From NCBI RefSeq assembly GCF_000711715.1, contig NZ_JONN01000001.1, positions 1-64,000 on the forward strand: a stretch of DNA of 64,000 bases, read 5' to 3'. Source of the stretch: Sphingomonas astaxanthinifaciens DSM 22298 (GTDB taxonomy: Bacteria; Pseudomonadota; Alphaproteobacteria; Sphingomonadales; Sphingomonadaceae). Made by a program: the position numbers and the translations under genes. Below the pieces are notes generated by a model that did no database searches, was not told the origin of the DNA, and was given only the letters and a program-made list of their open reading frames with translations. This document shows, in pieces, positions 27,625 through 36,368 of this stretch. Each line of letters begins with the position of its first letter. Within the stretch, counting starts at the first letter, position 1.

Positions 27625-27770
27625 CGCCGCTCTCCTCGTGGGGCGAGCATCGCCGTGCGGCGACGGAAAGCCAAGCGGCGTTAACCCACCCCATTGTGCA
27701 AGGCTTCACGCTTGGGCAGCATGAGGTCCGAGACGCGGCCGGGGGGCCGCCGAGACCAGGGGGAATCATC

Positions 27771-28532
27771 TTGCGTATCCGTCACCTGCTTGCCGCCGCC
27801 GCCATCCTCGCGGTTCCGGTCACCGCCACCGCCACCGCCACCGCTGCCGCGCCGACCAGACCTGCCCGGCCCGCGGCCAAGGCCCCGGCCAAACCGGAAA
27901 TGGATCCGGTCCAGGCGATGGCGATGATGACGAAGGTCTTCGACAAGCTGTTCCCGGCCGGGCCCGAACCCGATCCGGCGCGGCTGGCAGCGGCGCGTTC
28001 GCTCAGCTTTCGGACCTTTCCCAAGGGCGCTTATGCCGAGGCGATGAACGGCTTCGTCGACGGCATGGCCGACCGCGTGCTGGCGATGAGCGAAAAGGAT
28101 TTCGCCGACATGGTCCCGCCGACTCCGCCCAAGAAGGGTCAGAAGGCGAAGGAGCCGAGCACGCTTCCGCTGCGGGAGATGCTTTCGGCGAAGGATCCGC
28201 AGTTCGACGCCAAGCTGGCCGCGGGCAAGGCCTTCGCCAAGACGATGTTCGTCAAGTTCGGCGACGTGATGGAGCCCAAGTTCCGCGAGGGCATGGCGCG
28301 CTCGATGGCGCGCAAGTTCGATGCGAAGCAGATGGCCGAGATCGACGCCTTCCTCGCTACCCCGACCGGCGCGCTCTACGGCCGGCAGATGCTCGGAATG
28401 TGGTTCGAGCCCGACGTCATGCGCTCGACCTTCTCGGCCTTCCCCGAGATGATCAAGCTGATGCCCGACCTGATGAAGGACGCGGCCGCCTTCGACCAGG
28501 CGATGAAAGGCGACGGCGCGGCCAAGAAATAG
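27771..28532 (+). CDS. Secreted DUF2059-like protein
   Basis: 253 residues from TTG 27771, chosen because AGGGGGAA lies just upstream and a signal peptide ([20 protein letters not shown]) follows at once. A Thr/Ala/Pro-rich linker leads to a helical domain whose end (RKFDAKQMAEIDAFLATPTG) matches the DUF2059 pattern. It is probably periplasmic, function unknown. The C-terminal residues are Lys-rich. Confidence 0.75.
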   Translation: MRIRHLLAAAAILAVPVTATATATAAAPTRPARPAAKAPAKPEMDPVQAMAMMTKVFDKLFPAGPEPDPARLAAARSLSFRTFPKGAYAEAMNGFVDGMADRVLAMSEKDFADMVPPTPPKKGQKAKEPSTLPLREMLSAKDPQFDAKLAAGKAFAKTMFVKFGDVMEPKFREGMARSMARKFDAKQMAEIDAFLATPTGALYGRQMLGMWFEPDVMRSTFSAFPEMIKLMPDLMKDAAAFDQAMKGDGAAKK

Positions 28533-28544
28533 CCGCGCCAACCC

Positions 28545-29834
28545 TCAGCTGGCGAAAGGATCGCGCACCAGGATGGTGTCGTCCCGGTCGGGGCTGGTCG
28601 AGACCAGCGCGACCGGGCAGCGGATCAGCTCCTCGATCCGGCGGATATACTTGATTGCCTGCGCCGGGAGATCGGCCCAGCTGCGCGCGCCCGCCGTGCT
28701 TTCGGACCAGCCGGGCATCTCCTCGTAGATCGGCGTCACGCGGGCCTGGTCGGCGGCGTGGGGCGGGAGATAGTCGAAGCGCTTGCCGGCGATCTCGTAG
28801 CCGACGCAGATCTTCACCGTGTCGAGCCCGTCGAGGACGTCGATCTTGGTCAGCGCGATGCCGGTGATCCCGCTGACCGCGGCAGCCTGGCGGACGAGGA
28901 CGCTGTCGAACCAGCCGCAGCGGCGCTGGCGGCCGGTGACGGTGCCGAATTCGCGGCCACGCTCGCCGAGCCGCTGGCCGATGTCGTCGGAGAGCTCGGT
29001 CGGGAAGGGCCCCGAGCCGACCCGCGTGGTGTAGGCCTTGACGATCCCGAGGACGAAGCCCGCCGCGCCCGGCCCCATGCCGCTGCCGCTGCCCGTGGTC
29101 CCGGCGACGGTGTTGGACGAGGTCACGAAGGGGTAAGTGCCATGGTCGACGTCGAGCAGCACGCCCTGCGCGCCCTCGAACAGGATGCGGCGGCCGCGGG
29201 CGCGGGCCTCGTCGAGATCGACCCAGACCGGCCGCGCGAACTGCAGCACGAAGTCGGCGATGTCGGCGAGGTCGGCCTTGAGCCGGGCGCGATCGACCGG
29301 CGGCTGCGAGAAGCCGGCGCGAAGCGCGTCGTGATGCGCGCACAGGCGGTCGAGCAGCGGATCGAGCTCGTCGAGATGGGCGAGGTCGCAGACGCGGATG
29401 GCGCGGCGGCCGACCTTGTCCTCATAGGCCGGGCCGATGCCGCGGCGGGTGGTACCGATCTTGGACGCTCCGCTGGCATCCTCGCGCAGCGCGTCGAGAT
29501 CGCGGTGGATCGGCAGGATCAGCGGGCAGGTCTCGGCGATGCGCAGGACGTCGGGCTCGATCCGGACGCCCTGGCCGCGCAGCTTCTCGACCTCGGCCTG
29601 GAGCGCCCAGGGGTCGAGCACCACGCCATTGCCGATGATCGACAGCGTGCCGGTGACGATCCCGCTCGGCAGGAGCGAGAGCTTGTAGACATTCTCGCCG
29701 ACGACGAGCGTGTGGCCGGCATTGTGGCCGCCCTGGAAGCGGACCACGCAGTCGGCGCGGCTGGCGAGCCAGTCGACGATCTTGCCCTTGCCCTCATCGC
29801 CCCACTGGGCGCCGATGACGGTAACGTTACCCAT
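28545..29834 (-). CDS. purA: Adenylosuccinate synthetase
   Basis: 429 residues. The G-loop GDEGKGK (12-18) and the IMP/Asp-binding motifs ([11 protein letters not shown] and [13 protein letters not shown], the latter read as [13 protein letters not shown]) are present. It condenses IMP with aspartate using GTP on the way to AMP. purL, of the same pathway, is also in the window, 30 kb away. Confidence 0.97.
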   Translation of the reverse strand: MGNVTVIGAQWGDEGKGKIVDWLASRADCVVRFQGGHNAGHTLVVGENVYKLSLLPSGIVTGTLSIIGNGVVLDPWALQAEVEKLRGQGVRIEPDVLRIAETCPLILPIHRDLDALREDASGASKIGTTRRGIGPAYEDKVGRRAIRVCDLAHLDELDPLLDRLCAHHDALRAGFSQPPVDRARLKADLADIADFVLQFARPVWVDLDEARARGRRILFEGAQGVLLDVDHGTYPFVTSSNTVAGTTGSGSGMGPGAAGFVLGIVKAYTTRVGSGPFPTELSDDIGQRLGERGREFGTVTGRQRRCGWFDSVLVRQAAAVSGITGIALTKIDVLDGLDTVKICVGYEIAGKRFDYLPPHAADQARVTPIYEEMPGWSESTAGARSWADLPAQAIKYIRRIEELIRCPVALVSTSPDRDDTILVRDPFAS

Positions 29835-29932
29835 CCGAAATCATTCCTGCTGGTGCATGAACGTCGCTCTCATCGATCGTTCAGCCGCGCTCCTATTCTT
29901 TGCGGGCCGTGGGGTCCAGCTTGAGGGGACAG

Positions 29933-30946
29933 ATGATGCGGATTTCGAGGGGACGGATCGGGGCGGCGCTGCTCGCCGCGGCGGCGTTGATCGCCAGTCA
30001 CGGGGCCTGGGCGCAGCGCGCGGGACGACTTCCGGCCGAGTGCCGGACGCCCGAATTGCGCAAGTGCCTGCTCGCCGGCGAGGGGCGCAAGGCCTGTGCC
30101 CTGGCGGCGATGCAGAATTTGCCCGACAGCTGCCGCAAGGCGATGAGCGAGGGCGCGGCGGCGCGCTCTCCCCTGACCGAGGGCTGGCGCGAACTCAGCT
30201 TCGGCAGCGATCCGCGGCAGAAGCTCGATTTCGTGATGCCTGCGGGCGCGGCCGCCAACGGCAAGGTCCCGGCTTTGCTGTTCGTCCACGGCGGCGGCTG
30301 GTCGATCGGCGACAAGAGGATCGGCGGCGACACCAAGGGCAAGCATTATACCGGCCTCGGCTGGGCTTTCGCGACCACCAACTACCGGCTGGTCCCGCAA
30401 GCGACGGTGGAACAGCAGGCCGCCGACATTGCCGCGGCGATCGCCTTGGTGCGGCGCCAGCCGGGGATCGACCCTGACCGGATCGTCATCATGGGCCACA
30501 GCGCGGGCGCGCATCTCGCCGCGCTGGTCGCGACCGACCCCGCCTATCTCAAGGCCGCGGGCGTTCCGATGAGCGCATTGCGCGGGGTCGTGCTGCTCGA
30601 CGGGGCGGGCTACGACATCGCCGGCCAGATGGCCCAGCCGCGCAATCCCGTGGCGACCATGTACAACCAGGCCTTCGGCACCGATCCCAAGCGCCAGCAG
30701 GCGCTGTCGCCGACCTTCCACGCCGCTGCGCCCAATGCCGCCAACTGGCTGATCCTGCCGGTCGCGCGGCGCGCCGATTCGGTCCGCCAGAGCGAGCAGC
30801 TCGCCGCGGCGCTCAAATCGGCGGGCAACAGCGCCATGGTCGCACCGCAGGACGGCAAGACCCATGGCACGCTCAACAAGGAGATGGGCGAGCCCGGCGA
30901 TCCGGCGACCGCCGCGGTCGACGCCTTTCTCGCGAAGCTGCGCTAG
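29933..30946 (+). CDS. Secreted alpha/beta hydrolase with a Cys-rich N-terminal segment
   Basis: 337 residues. A signal peptide ends near residue 28 (SHGAWA). Residues 30-70 hold four cysteines (37, 45, 55, 67) in a short helical segment that may form two disulfides. The hydrolase core follows: oxyanion motif HGGGW at 119-123, nucleophile Ser190 in GHSAG, and a final His in GKTHGTLN. The type is that of HSL-like carboxylesterases. ATG 29933 has GAGGGG four bases before it; the next codon is also ATG. Confidence 0.87.
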   Translation: MMRISRGRIGAALLAAAALIASHGAWAQRAGRLPAECRTPELRKCLLAGEGRKACALAAMQNLPDSCRKAMSEGAAARSPLTEGWRELSFGSDPRQKLDFVMPAGAAANGKVPALLFVHGGGWSIGDKRIGGDTKGKHYTGLGWAFATTNYRLVPQATVEQQAADIAAAIALVRRQPGIDPDRIVIMGHSAGAHLAALVATDPAYLKAAGVPMSALRGVVLLDGAGYDIAGQMAQPRNPVATMYNQAFGTDPKRQQALSPTFHAAAPNAANWLILPVARRADSVRQSEQLAAALKSAGNSAMVAPQDGKTHGTLNKEMGEPGDPATAAVDAFLAKLR

Positions 30947-32526
30947 AAGCGCAGCGGCACCACCTCGCGCACGCCCTCGAGCGCGCAGAGCTGCTTCACC
31001 ACCTCGGGTGGCACCGGGTCGTCGATCGCGACCAGTGCCACCGCTTCCCCGCCGGCCGCACGGCGGCCGAGGTTGAAGGTCGCGATGTTGAGGCCGGCCT
31101 GCCCAAGCGTCGTGCCGAGCTTGCCGATGAAGCCCGGTGTGTCGTTGTTGACGATGTAGAGCATGTGGCCGGCAAGCTCGGCCTCAACCGCCACCCCGAA
31201 GATGTCGACGAGGCGGGGGGCGGCATTGCCGAACAGGGTGCCCGCGACGCACCGGTCGCCACCGGGCGTGGCGGCGGTCACGCGGACGAGGGTCTGGTAG
31301 TCGCCCTCGCGCTCGTGCCGAACCTCGCGCACGTCGAGCCCGCGCTCCTTCGCGAGGACGGGAGCGTTCACCATGTTCACGGTCTGCGAATAGGTGCCCA
31401 TCAGCCCGGCGAGCACCGCGCCGGTGATCGGCTTCTGGTTGAGGGCCGCGGCGGCGCCTTCGACCTCGATCGAGACGCCCGTCACCTGGTCACCGAGGAC
31501 CTGGCCGAGCAGCCGGCCGAGCTTGTCGGCGAGCGCCATGTAGGGCTTCAGGCGCGGCGCTTCCTCGGCCGAGAGCGAGGGCATGTTGATGGCGTTGGTG
31601 ACGCCGCCCAGCAGCAGGAAGTCGCTCATCTGCTCGGCGACCTGGATCGCGACATTGACCTGCGCCTCGGTGGTCGAGGCGCCGAGGTGCGGGGTCGAGA
31701 TAAAGCCGGGCGTGCCGAAGAGGGGGCTGTCGGTGGCGGGCTCGGTCTCGAACACGTCGAGGGCGGCACCGGCGACCTGGCCCGAATCGAGCGCGTCCTT
31801 GAGCGCGGCCTCGTCGATCAGGCCGCCGCGCGCGCAGTTGATGATTCGAACGCCCTTCTTGGTCTTGGCGAGCGCCTCGCGGCTGAGGATCCCGCGGGTC
31901 TGGTCGGTCAGTGGTGTGTGGAGGGTGATGAAATCGGCGCGCTTCAGCAGCTCGTCGAGTTCGACCTTCTCGATGCCGAGTTCGAGCGCGCGTTCAGGCG
32001 AGAGGAAGGGGTCGAAGGCGATGACCTTCATCTTGAGGCCGAGGGCGCGGCTGGCGACGATCGAGCCGATGTTGCCCGCACCGATGAGGCCGAGCGTCTT
32101 GGCGGTCAGCTCGACCCCCATGAAGCGATTCTTCTCCCACTTGCCGGCCTGCGTCGAGGCGTCGGCCTCGGGCAGCTGGCGGGCGAGCGCGAACATCAGG
32201 GCGATGGCGTGCTCGGCGGTGGTGATCGAATTGCCGAAGGGAGTGTTCATGACGACGATGCCGCGGGCCGTCGCGGCCGGGATGTCGACATTGTCGACGC
32301 CGATGCCGGCGCGGCCGATGACCTTGAGGTTGGTCGCATGCTCGAGAAGCTTGGGCGTGGCCTTGGTCGAGGAGCGGATGGCAAGGCCGTCATAGTCGCC
32401 GATGATCGCGGCAAGCTCGTCGGGGGTCTTGCCGGTGATCTCGTCGACATGGATTCCGCGCTCGCGGAAGATGGCGGCGGCGCGGGGGTCCATCTTGTCG
32501 GAAATGAGGACTTTGGGCTGGGTCAT
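30943..32526 (-). CDS. serA: D-3-phosphoglycerate dehydrogenase
   Basis: 527 residues, the long form with an intervening domain and a C-terminal ACT domain. NAD-binding GLIGAGNIGSIVASRA, catalytic Arg/Glu/His motifs (NCARGGLIDE and STPHLGASTTEAQ) and the ACT segment (HMLYIVNNDTPGFIGKLG) are visible. It performs the first step of serine synthesis and is likely feedback-regulated through the ACT domain. serC lies just upstream on the same strand, so both are probably one operon. Confidence 0.97.
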   Translation of the reverse strand: MTQPKVLISDKMDPRAAAIFRERGIHVDEITGKTPDELAAIIGDYDGLAIRSSTKATPKLLEHATNLKVIGRAGIGVDNVDIPAATARGIVVMNTPFGNSITTAEHAIALMFALARQLPEADASTQAGKWEKNRFMGVELTAKTLGLIGAGNIGSIVASRALGLKMKVIAFDPFLSPERALELGIEKVELDELLKRADFITLHTPLTDQTRGILSREALAKTKKGVRIINCARGGLIDEAALKDALDSGQVAGAALDVFETEPATDSPLFGTPGFISTPHLGASTTEAQVNVAIQVAEQMSDFLLLGGVTNAINMPSLSAEEAPRLKPYMALADKLGRLLGQVLGDQVTGVSIEVEGAAAALNQKPITGAVLAGLMGTYSQTVNMVNAPVLAKERGLDVREVRHEREGDYQTLVRVTAATPGGDRCVAGTLFGNAAPRLVDIFGVAVEAELAGHMLYIVNNDTPGFIGKLGTTLGQAGLNIATFNLGRRAAGGEAVALVAIDDPVPPEVVKQLCALEGVREVVPLRF

Positions 32527-32541
32527 TTCTTACCTCATGTG

Positions 32542-32608
32542 CCCCTGCGCACGCAGGGGACCAGTTCACTTGAGTAGGGAAGGCACTGGGCTCCTGCGTT
32601 CGCAGGAG
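32542..32608. repeat. Double-palindrome snap-back element between serC and serA
   Basis: Two palindromes, CCCCTGCGCACGCAGGGG (32542-32559) and CTCCTGCGTTCGCAGGAG (32591-32608), face each other across 31 bp. Their inner flanks are also inverted (ACCAGT and ACTGGG). The right half, read on the other strand, matches the left half over most of its length. The element fills the 84-bp serC-serA gap and may weaken or process the serC-serA transcript. Confidence 0.7.
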
Positions 32609-32610
32609 GA

Positions 32611-33744
32611 TTAGGCGCGCGTGTTTTCGTAGGCCCAGTCGAGCCAAGGGCCGAGCTTCTCGATGTCGCTCGTGTCGACGGTGGCGCCGCACCAGATGCG
32701 CAGGCCCGGCGGGGCGTCGCGATAGCCGGCGATGTCGAAGGCGGCGCCCTCACCCTCGAGGAGCGCGGCCATCTTCTTGATGCGGCCGTCGTCGGCGCCC
32801 TCGACCGTCAGGCAGACGCTGGTCTTCGAGCGGGTGGCGGGGTCGGCGGCGAGGTGGCCGAGCCACGGGCGGGCCGCGACGATCGCGTCGAGCGCCGCGG
32901 CATTGGCCTCGGTGCGGGCAATCGCGCCGTCGTGGCCGCCAATGCTCCCGACCCATTCGAGCGCCGCGATCGCGTCCTCGACCGCGAGCATCGAGGGGGT
33001 GTTGATCGTCTCGCCCGAGAAGATGCCCTCGATCAATTTGCCCTTGGAAGTCAGGCGGAAGACCTTGGGCAGCGGCCAGGCGGGGGTGTAGCTCTCGAGC
33101 CGCTCGACCGCGCGCGGGCCGAGGATGAGGACCCCATGCGCGCCCTCGCCGCCGAGCACCTTCTGCCAGGAAAAGGTGGCGACATCGATCCTGTCCCACG
33201 GGATGTCATAGGCGAAGACCGCGCTGGTCGCGTCGGCGAAGCTGAGGCCTTCGCGGTCCTCGGCGATCCACTCGCCGTCGGGCACGCGCACGCCGCTGGT
33301 GGTCCCGTTCCAGGTGAACAGGACATCGTTGGACCAGTCGACCTGGCCGAGGTCGGGCAGCGCGCCATAATCGGCGCGGATCACTGTCGGGTCGATCTTC
33401 AATTGCTTGACCGCGTCGGTGACCCAGCCTTCGCCGAAGCTCTCCCAGGCGAGCGCGGTCACGGGACGCGCACCCAGCATGGTCCACATCGCCATTTCGT
33501 ACGCGCCGGTGTCGGAGCCGGGGACGATGCCGATGCGATGGCTGTCGGGCAGGCGGAGATGCTCGCGCATCAGGTCGATGCAGCGCTTGAGGCGCGCCTT
33601 GCCGAGCTTGGAGCGATGCGACCGGCCGAGGCTGTCGGTGGCGAGGCGGGAGGCGTCCCAGCCGGGTGGCTTGGCGCAGGGGCCCGAGGAAAAATGCGGG
33701 CGCGCGGGGCGCACCTCGGGAAGCGGGGTCGTCGTGGTCGTCAC
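32611..33744 (-). CDS. serC: Phosphoserine aminotransferase
   Basis: 377 residues. The PLP lysine lies in ATFSWQKVLGGEGAHGVL, and the phosphate-binding GTTSGVRVPD region is present. This is the alphaproteobacterial form that starts with HFSSGPCAKPPGW. I chose GTG 33744, because AAGGAGAG lies seven bases before it; the ATG further upstream is inside the leader. It converts 3-phosphohydroxypyruvate to phosphoserine and is followed by serA. A two-hairpin leader lies directly upstream. Confidence 0.95.
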   Translation of the reverse strand: MTTTTTPLPEVRPARPHFSSGPCAKPPGWDASRLATDSLGRSHRSKLGKARLKRCIDLMREHLRLPDSHRIGIVPGSDTGAYEMAMWTMLGARPVTALAWESFGEGWVTDAVKQLKIDPTVIRADYGALPDLGQVDWSNDVLFTWNGTTSGVRVPDGEWIAEDREGLSFADATSAVFAYDIPWDRIDVATFSWQKVLGGEGAHGVLILGPRAVERLESYTPAWPLPKVFRLTSKGKLIEGIFSGETINTPSMLAVEDAIAALEWVGSIGGHDGAIARTEANAAALDAIVAARPWLGHLAADPATRSKTSVCLTVEGADDGRIKKMAALLEGEGAAFDIAGYRDAPPGLRIWCGATVDTSDIEKLGPWLDWAYENTRA

Positions 33745-33751
33745 TATCAAA

Positions 33752-33791
33752 CTCTCCTTGCAGAGAGCACGCGCCGCGTTGGGACGGCGTG
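33752..33791 (-). promoter_or_regulatory. Candidate serC-motif leader RNA (two hairpins, SD in the second)
   Basis: On the minus strand the leader shows hairpin 1 (CACGCCG, loop TCCCAACG, CGGCGCGTG with a short bulge) followed at once by hairpin 2 (CTCTC, loop TGCAAG, GAGAG). The ribosome binding site AAGGAGAG lies in the loop and 3' arm of hairpin 2. A conserved structured RNA called the serC motif is known from serC leaders of alphaproteobacteria. Position and shape fit it, but I could not compare with the consensus. Confidence 0.45.
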
Positions 33792-33844
33792 GCCCGCTGA
33801 CGGCTCTACAACCTGCGAGCGCGCATGCAAGCCTCACCGATTCT

Positions 33845-34120
33845 GTTGATAAGTCCGCGGGAAGGGCCGGTACGGACTAACTGATGTAAGCCGCCCGGCT
33901 CAACTCACCGCTTGATCGTCGCGACTCGTCCCGGTGCGGGAACGAAAAGGTTGAATTCATTAACCCTAGGGGGTCTTTTCTCCCGGGTCTGGACGGCGAG
34001 GGGCAAAATCGCCGCACCGGGCGGGGGCTGGGGAGCTCCTGACAGCAAGGTCGTCGACACGCTGCATTCGCGGCGCGGAGGACGATCAATGACGTGAACG
34101 GGCTCAGGAGCTTCGAATTT
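33845..34120. other. Intergenic region between serC and the M23 peptidase gene
   Basis: About 275 bp without a gene. It contains an AT-rich island (TTGAATTCATTAACC near 33950) that would suit a rightward promoter for the peptidase gene, and a C/G-rich stretch downstream. No further structure is evident to me. Confidence 0.4.
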
Positions 34121-35191
34121 ATGGCGCATGCAATCGGGACATCGGGACTGCTCCGCAGCCGCGACTTGTTCGTGCATGACGGCACGAAGCTCCGGAAGAT
34201 CCGCCTGTCGACCCCGATCCAGATTGCCTTTCTCGCCCTCGCCGCCGTGATGTTCGCCTGGTCGGCCTATGCCGCCGCCGCGATCCTCGGGGGCGATCGC
34301 GCCACCACCGTCGTCGTCAGCGATAACGAGCAGCTGCAGCGCCTCGCCGCTGCGGCCGAGCAGCGCGTCCAGCTGATCGAGCAGCGCCAGAAGGTGCTCG
34401 CGACGATGATTGCCGGCGGTGACGTCGATCCGGCTTCGCTGCCCAAGGTCAGCGAGGCGAAGCCGCTCCCGGCCGCGCTCGCCGCGCCGCTCGAGGCCGC
34501 CGAACGGAAGCTGTCGGCGCAGGAAGCCGCCGCTGCCGATCGTCTCGAAGCGCGCTATGCCATGACGGCCGCCGAGCTGAAGAAGCTGGGCCTGAGCCCG
34601 CAGCGTCTTGCCGTCGGTGGTCCCTTCGAGCCCGCGACCAAGAGCGATCCGACCTTCAAGGCGCTCTTCAACAGCTGGAAGAAGCTCGACAGCCTGCAGG
34701 ACGGCGTGATCGCTGTCCCCTCGGACAAGCCGGTCAAGACCGCCGACTTCACCTCGAGCTTCGGCGTTCGCAACGATCCCTTCGGGCGCGGCGCCGCCAT
34801 GCATGCCGGGATCGACCTTGCCGGTCCGCTCGGCACCCCCATCTACGCCACCGCCGACGGCACCGTCACCGCCGCCGGCTTTAACAACGGCGGCTACGGC
34901 AATCTCATCAAGATCGACCACGGTCGCGGCATCGAGACCCGCTATGGCCACCTCTCGGCCATCGGCGTCCGCGCCGGCGACCGGATCAAGCGCGGCCAGC
35001 TGATCGGGCGGATGGGCTCGACCGGCCGCTCGACCGGTAGCCACCTCCACTACGAAGTCCGGATCGACGGCCGCGCGGTCAACCCGATCCCGTTCATGCG
35101 CTCGACCGATTATCTCGCCTCGATCAAGGGCCGCAGCACCCACAGCATGGACCAGATCGCGCTGGGTGGTCCCAACGGCGGCGGCCGCTGA
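34121..35191 (+). CDS. M23 family (LytM-type) metallopeptidase
   Basis: 356 residues. One membrane anchor (QIAFLALAAVMFAWSAYAAA) is followed by a coiled-coil stretch rich in Gln/Glu/Ala (NEQLQRLAAAAEQRVQLIEQ) and then the M23 domain. Zinc ligands are in MHAGIDLAG (HxxxD) and SHLHYEV (HxH). It probably cleaves or remodels peptidoglycan crosslinks in the periplasm. I prefer ATG 34121 (AGGAG ten bases upstream); a GTG at 34094 is in frame. Confidence 0.92.
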   Translation: MAHAIGTSGLLRSRDLFVHDGTKLRKIRLSTPIQIAFLALAAVMFAWSAYAAAAILGGDRATTVVVSDNEQLQRLAAAAEQRVQLIEQRQKVLATMIAGGDVDPASLPKVSEAKPLPAALAAPLEAAERKLSAQEAAAADRLEARYAMTAAELKKLGLSPQRLAVGGPFEPATKSDPTFKALFNSWKKLDSLQDGVIAVPSDKPVKTADFTSSFGVRNDPFGRGAAMHAGIDLAGPLGTPIYATADGTVTAAGFNNGGYGNLIKIDHGRGIETRYGHLSAIGVRAGDRIKRGQLIGRMGSTGRSTGSHLHYEVRIDGRAVNPIPFMRSTDYLASIKGRSTHSMDQIALGGPNGGGR

Positions 35192-35205
35192 GCCCAGCCG
35201 CTTGA

Positions 35206-35224
35206 GGGTGCCGGACCGGCACCC
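35206..35224 (+). terminator. Palindromic hairpin after the M23 gene
   Basis: GGGTGCCGG and CCGGCACCC are separated by a single A, giving a perfect inverted repeat 14 bp after the stop codon. A real loop needs the inner pairs open. No strong T-run follows. It lies just before the next start codon (35237). Confidence 0.5.
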
Positions 35225-35236
35225 TACATTGCCCTC

Positions 35237-35560
35237 GTGACTTCCCTCATCCTTTCGCAAGCCGCCGCGCGGCGTGTCGCGCAGATCGCGACCAAGCAGG
35301 ACAAGCCGGCCGTGCTTCGGCTGGCGGTCGACGGCGGCGGCTGCGCGGGCTTCACCTATCGTTTCGCGCTCGGCGAGCCCGAGGAGGGCGACGCCATCGC
35401 CGAGACCGACGGGGTACGGCTGGTGGTCGACCCGGTCAGCCTCGACCTCCTCGAGGGGAGCGAGGTCGATTATGTCGAGGACCTCGGCGGCGCGGCGTTC
35501 AAGGTGAAGAACCCCAATGCCGCCAGCGGCTGCGGTTGCGGGTCGAGCTTCGGGATCTGA
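35237..35560 (+). CDS. erpA: A-type iron-sulfur cluster carrier (ErpA/IscA-like)
   Basis: 107 residues from GTG 35237. The three conserved cysteines are Cys36 (GGGCAGF), Cys99 and Cys101 (GCGCGSSF). Proteins of this group receive Fe-S clusters from a scaffold and deliver them to target enzymes. The paralogue type (ErpA, IscA or SufA) cannot be decided from the sequence. mrp, another Fe-S carrier, is 7 kb downstream. Confidence 0.9.
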   Translation: MTSLILSQAAARRVAQIATKQDKPAVLRLAVDGGGCAGFTYRFALGEPEEGDAIAETDGVRLVVDPVSLDLLEGSEVDYVEDLGGAAFKVKNPNAASGCGCGSSFGI

Positions 35561-35594
35561 TGACGCGCGGCGCCCGGGCCGCTAGGCGGGCGTC

Positions 35595-36368
35595 ATGAAG
35601 ATCGCGACCTTCAACATCAACGGAATCCGCGCGCGCCTGCCGCGCCTGCTCGAATGGCTCGAGAAGGAGCAGCCCGACGTCGCCTGCCTGCAGGAACTGA
35701 AATGCGCCGACGAGGCGCTTCCGGTGCTCGACATCGAGGGCGCGGGCTATCGCGCGGTGTGGCACGGCCAGAAGGGCTTCAACGGGGTCGCCATCCTCGC
35801 CAGGGGGCAGTCGCCCGACCTGCGCCGCGTCGGCCTTCCCGGCGATCCCGATGACAGCCACAGCCGCTACATCGAGGCCGAGGTGAACGGCGTCGTCATC
35901 GCCTCCATCTACCTCCCCAACGGCAATCCGGTCGGCACCGAAAAGTTCGACTACAAGCTGCGCTGGATGGAGCGGCTACGCGCGCATGCCGCCGAATTGC
36001 TGGCCGAAGAGCGGCCGGTGGTGCTGGCGGGCGACTTCAACATCATCCCCGAGGATCGCGACACCTTTTCGGTCTCGGCGATGGCGAACGACGCGCTGAC
36101 CCAGCCCGAAAGCCGCGCGGCGTGGCGGCGCATCGTCCACCAAGGCTGGACCGATTCGGTCCGGGCGCTCCACCCGAGCGACGACAAGCTCTACACCTTC
36201 TGGGACTATACCGCGGGCTGCTGGCAGCGCGACGCGGGCTTCCGCATCGACCACCTGCTCTGCTCGCCGCAGGTGACCGACCGGCTGCAGGCGGCCGGAA
36301 TCGACCGCTGGGCGCGCGGGCAGGAGAAATCGAGCGACCACACCCCCACCTGGATTGCGATCGACTAG
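35595..36368 (+). CDS. xth: Exodeoxyribonuclease III
   Basis: 257 residues. The EEP-fold signature is complete: MKIATFNINGIRARLP at the start, CLQELKC with the metal Glu, AGDFNI, and the terminal SSDHTP with the catalytic His/Asp. It nicks DNA at abasic sites and degrades duplex ends. It overlaps the end of the acetyltransferase-like gene by 4 bp tail to tail. Confidence 0.96.
   Translation: MKIATFNINGIRARLPRLLEWLEKEQPDVACLQELKCADEALPVLDIEGAGYRAVWHGQKGFNGVAILARGQSPDLRRVGLPGDPDDSHSRYIEAEVNGVVIASIYLPNGNPVGTEKFDYKLRWMERLRAHAAELLAEERPVVLAGDFNIIPEDRDTFSVSAMANDALTQPESRAAWRRIVHQGWTDSVRALHPSDDKLYTFWDYTAGCWQRDAGFRIDHLLCSPQVTDRLQAAGIDRWARGQEKSSDHTPTWIAID

Noticed and set aside
33908..34000. CtrA-type sites (TTAACC) near the M23 and lipoprotein genes
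   Set aside because: Only single half-sites are present, which are too short to support a claim.
34014..34121. ATG at 34089 as start of the M23 peptidase
   Set aside because: It is followed after one codon by TGA (ATG-ACG-TGA).
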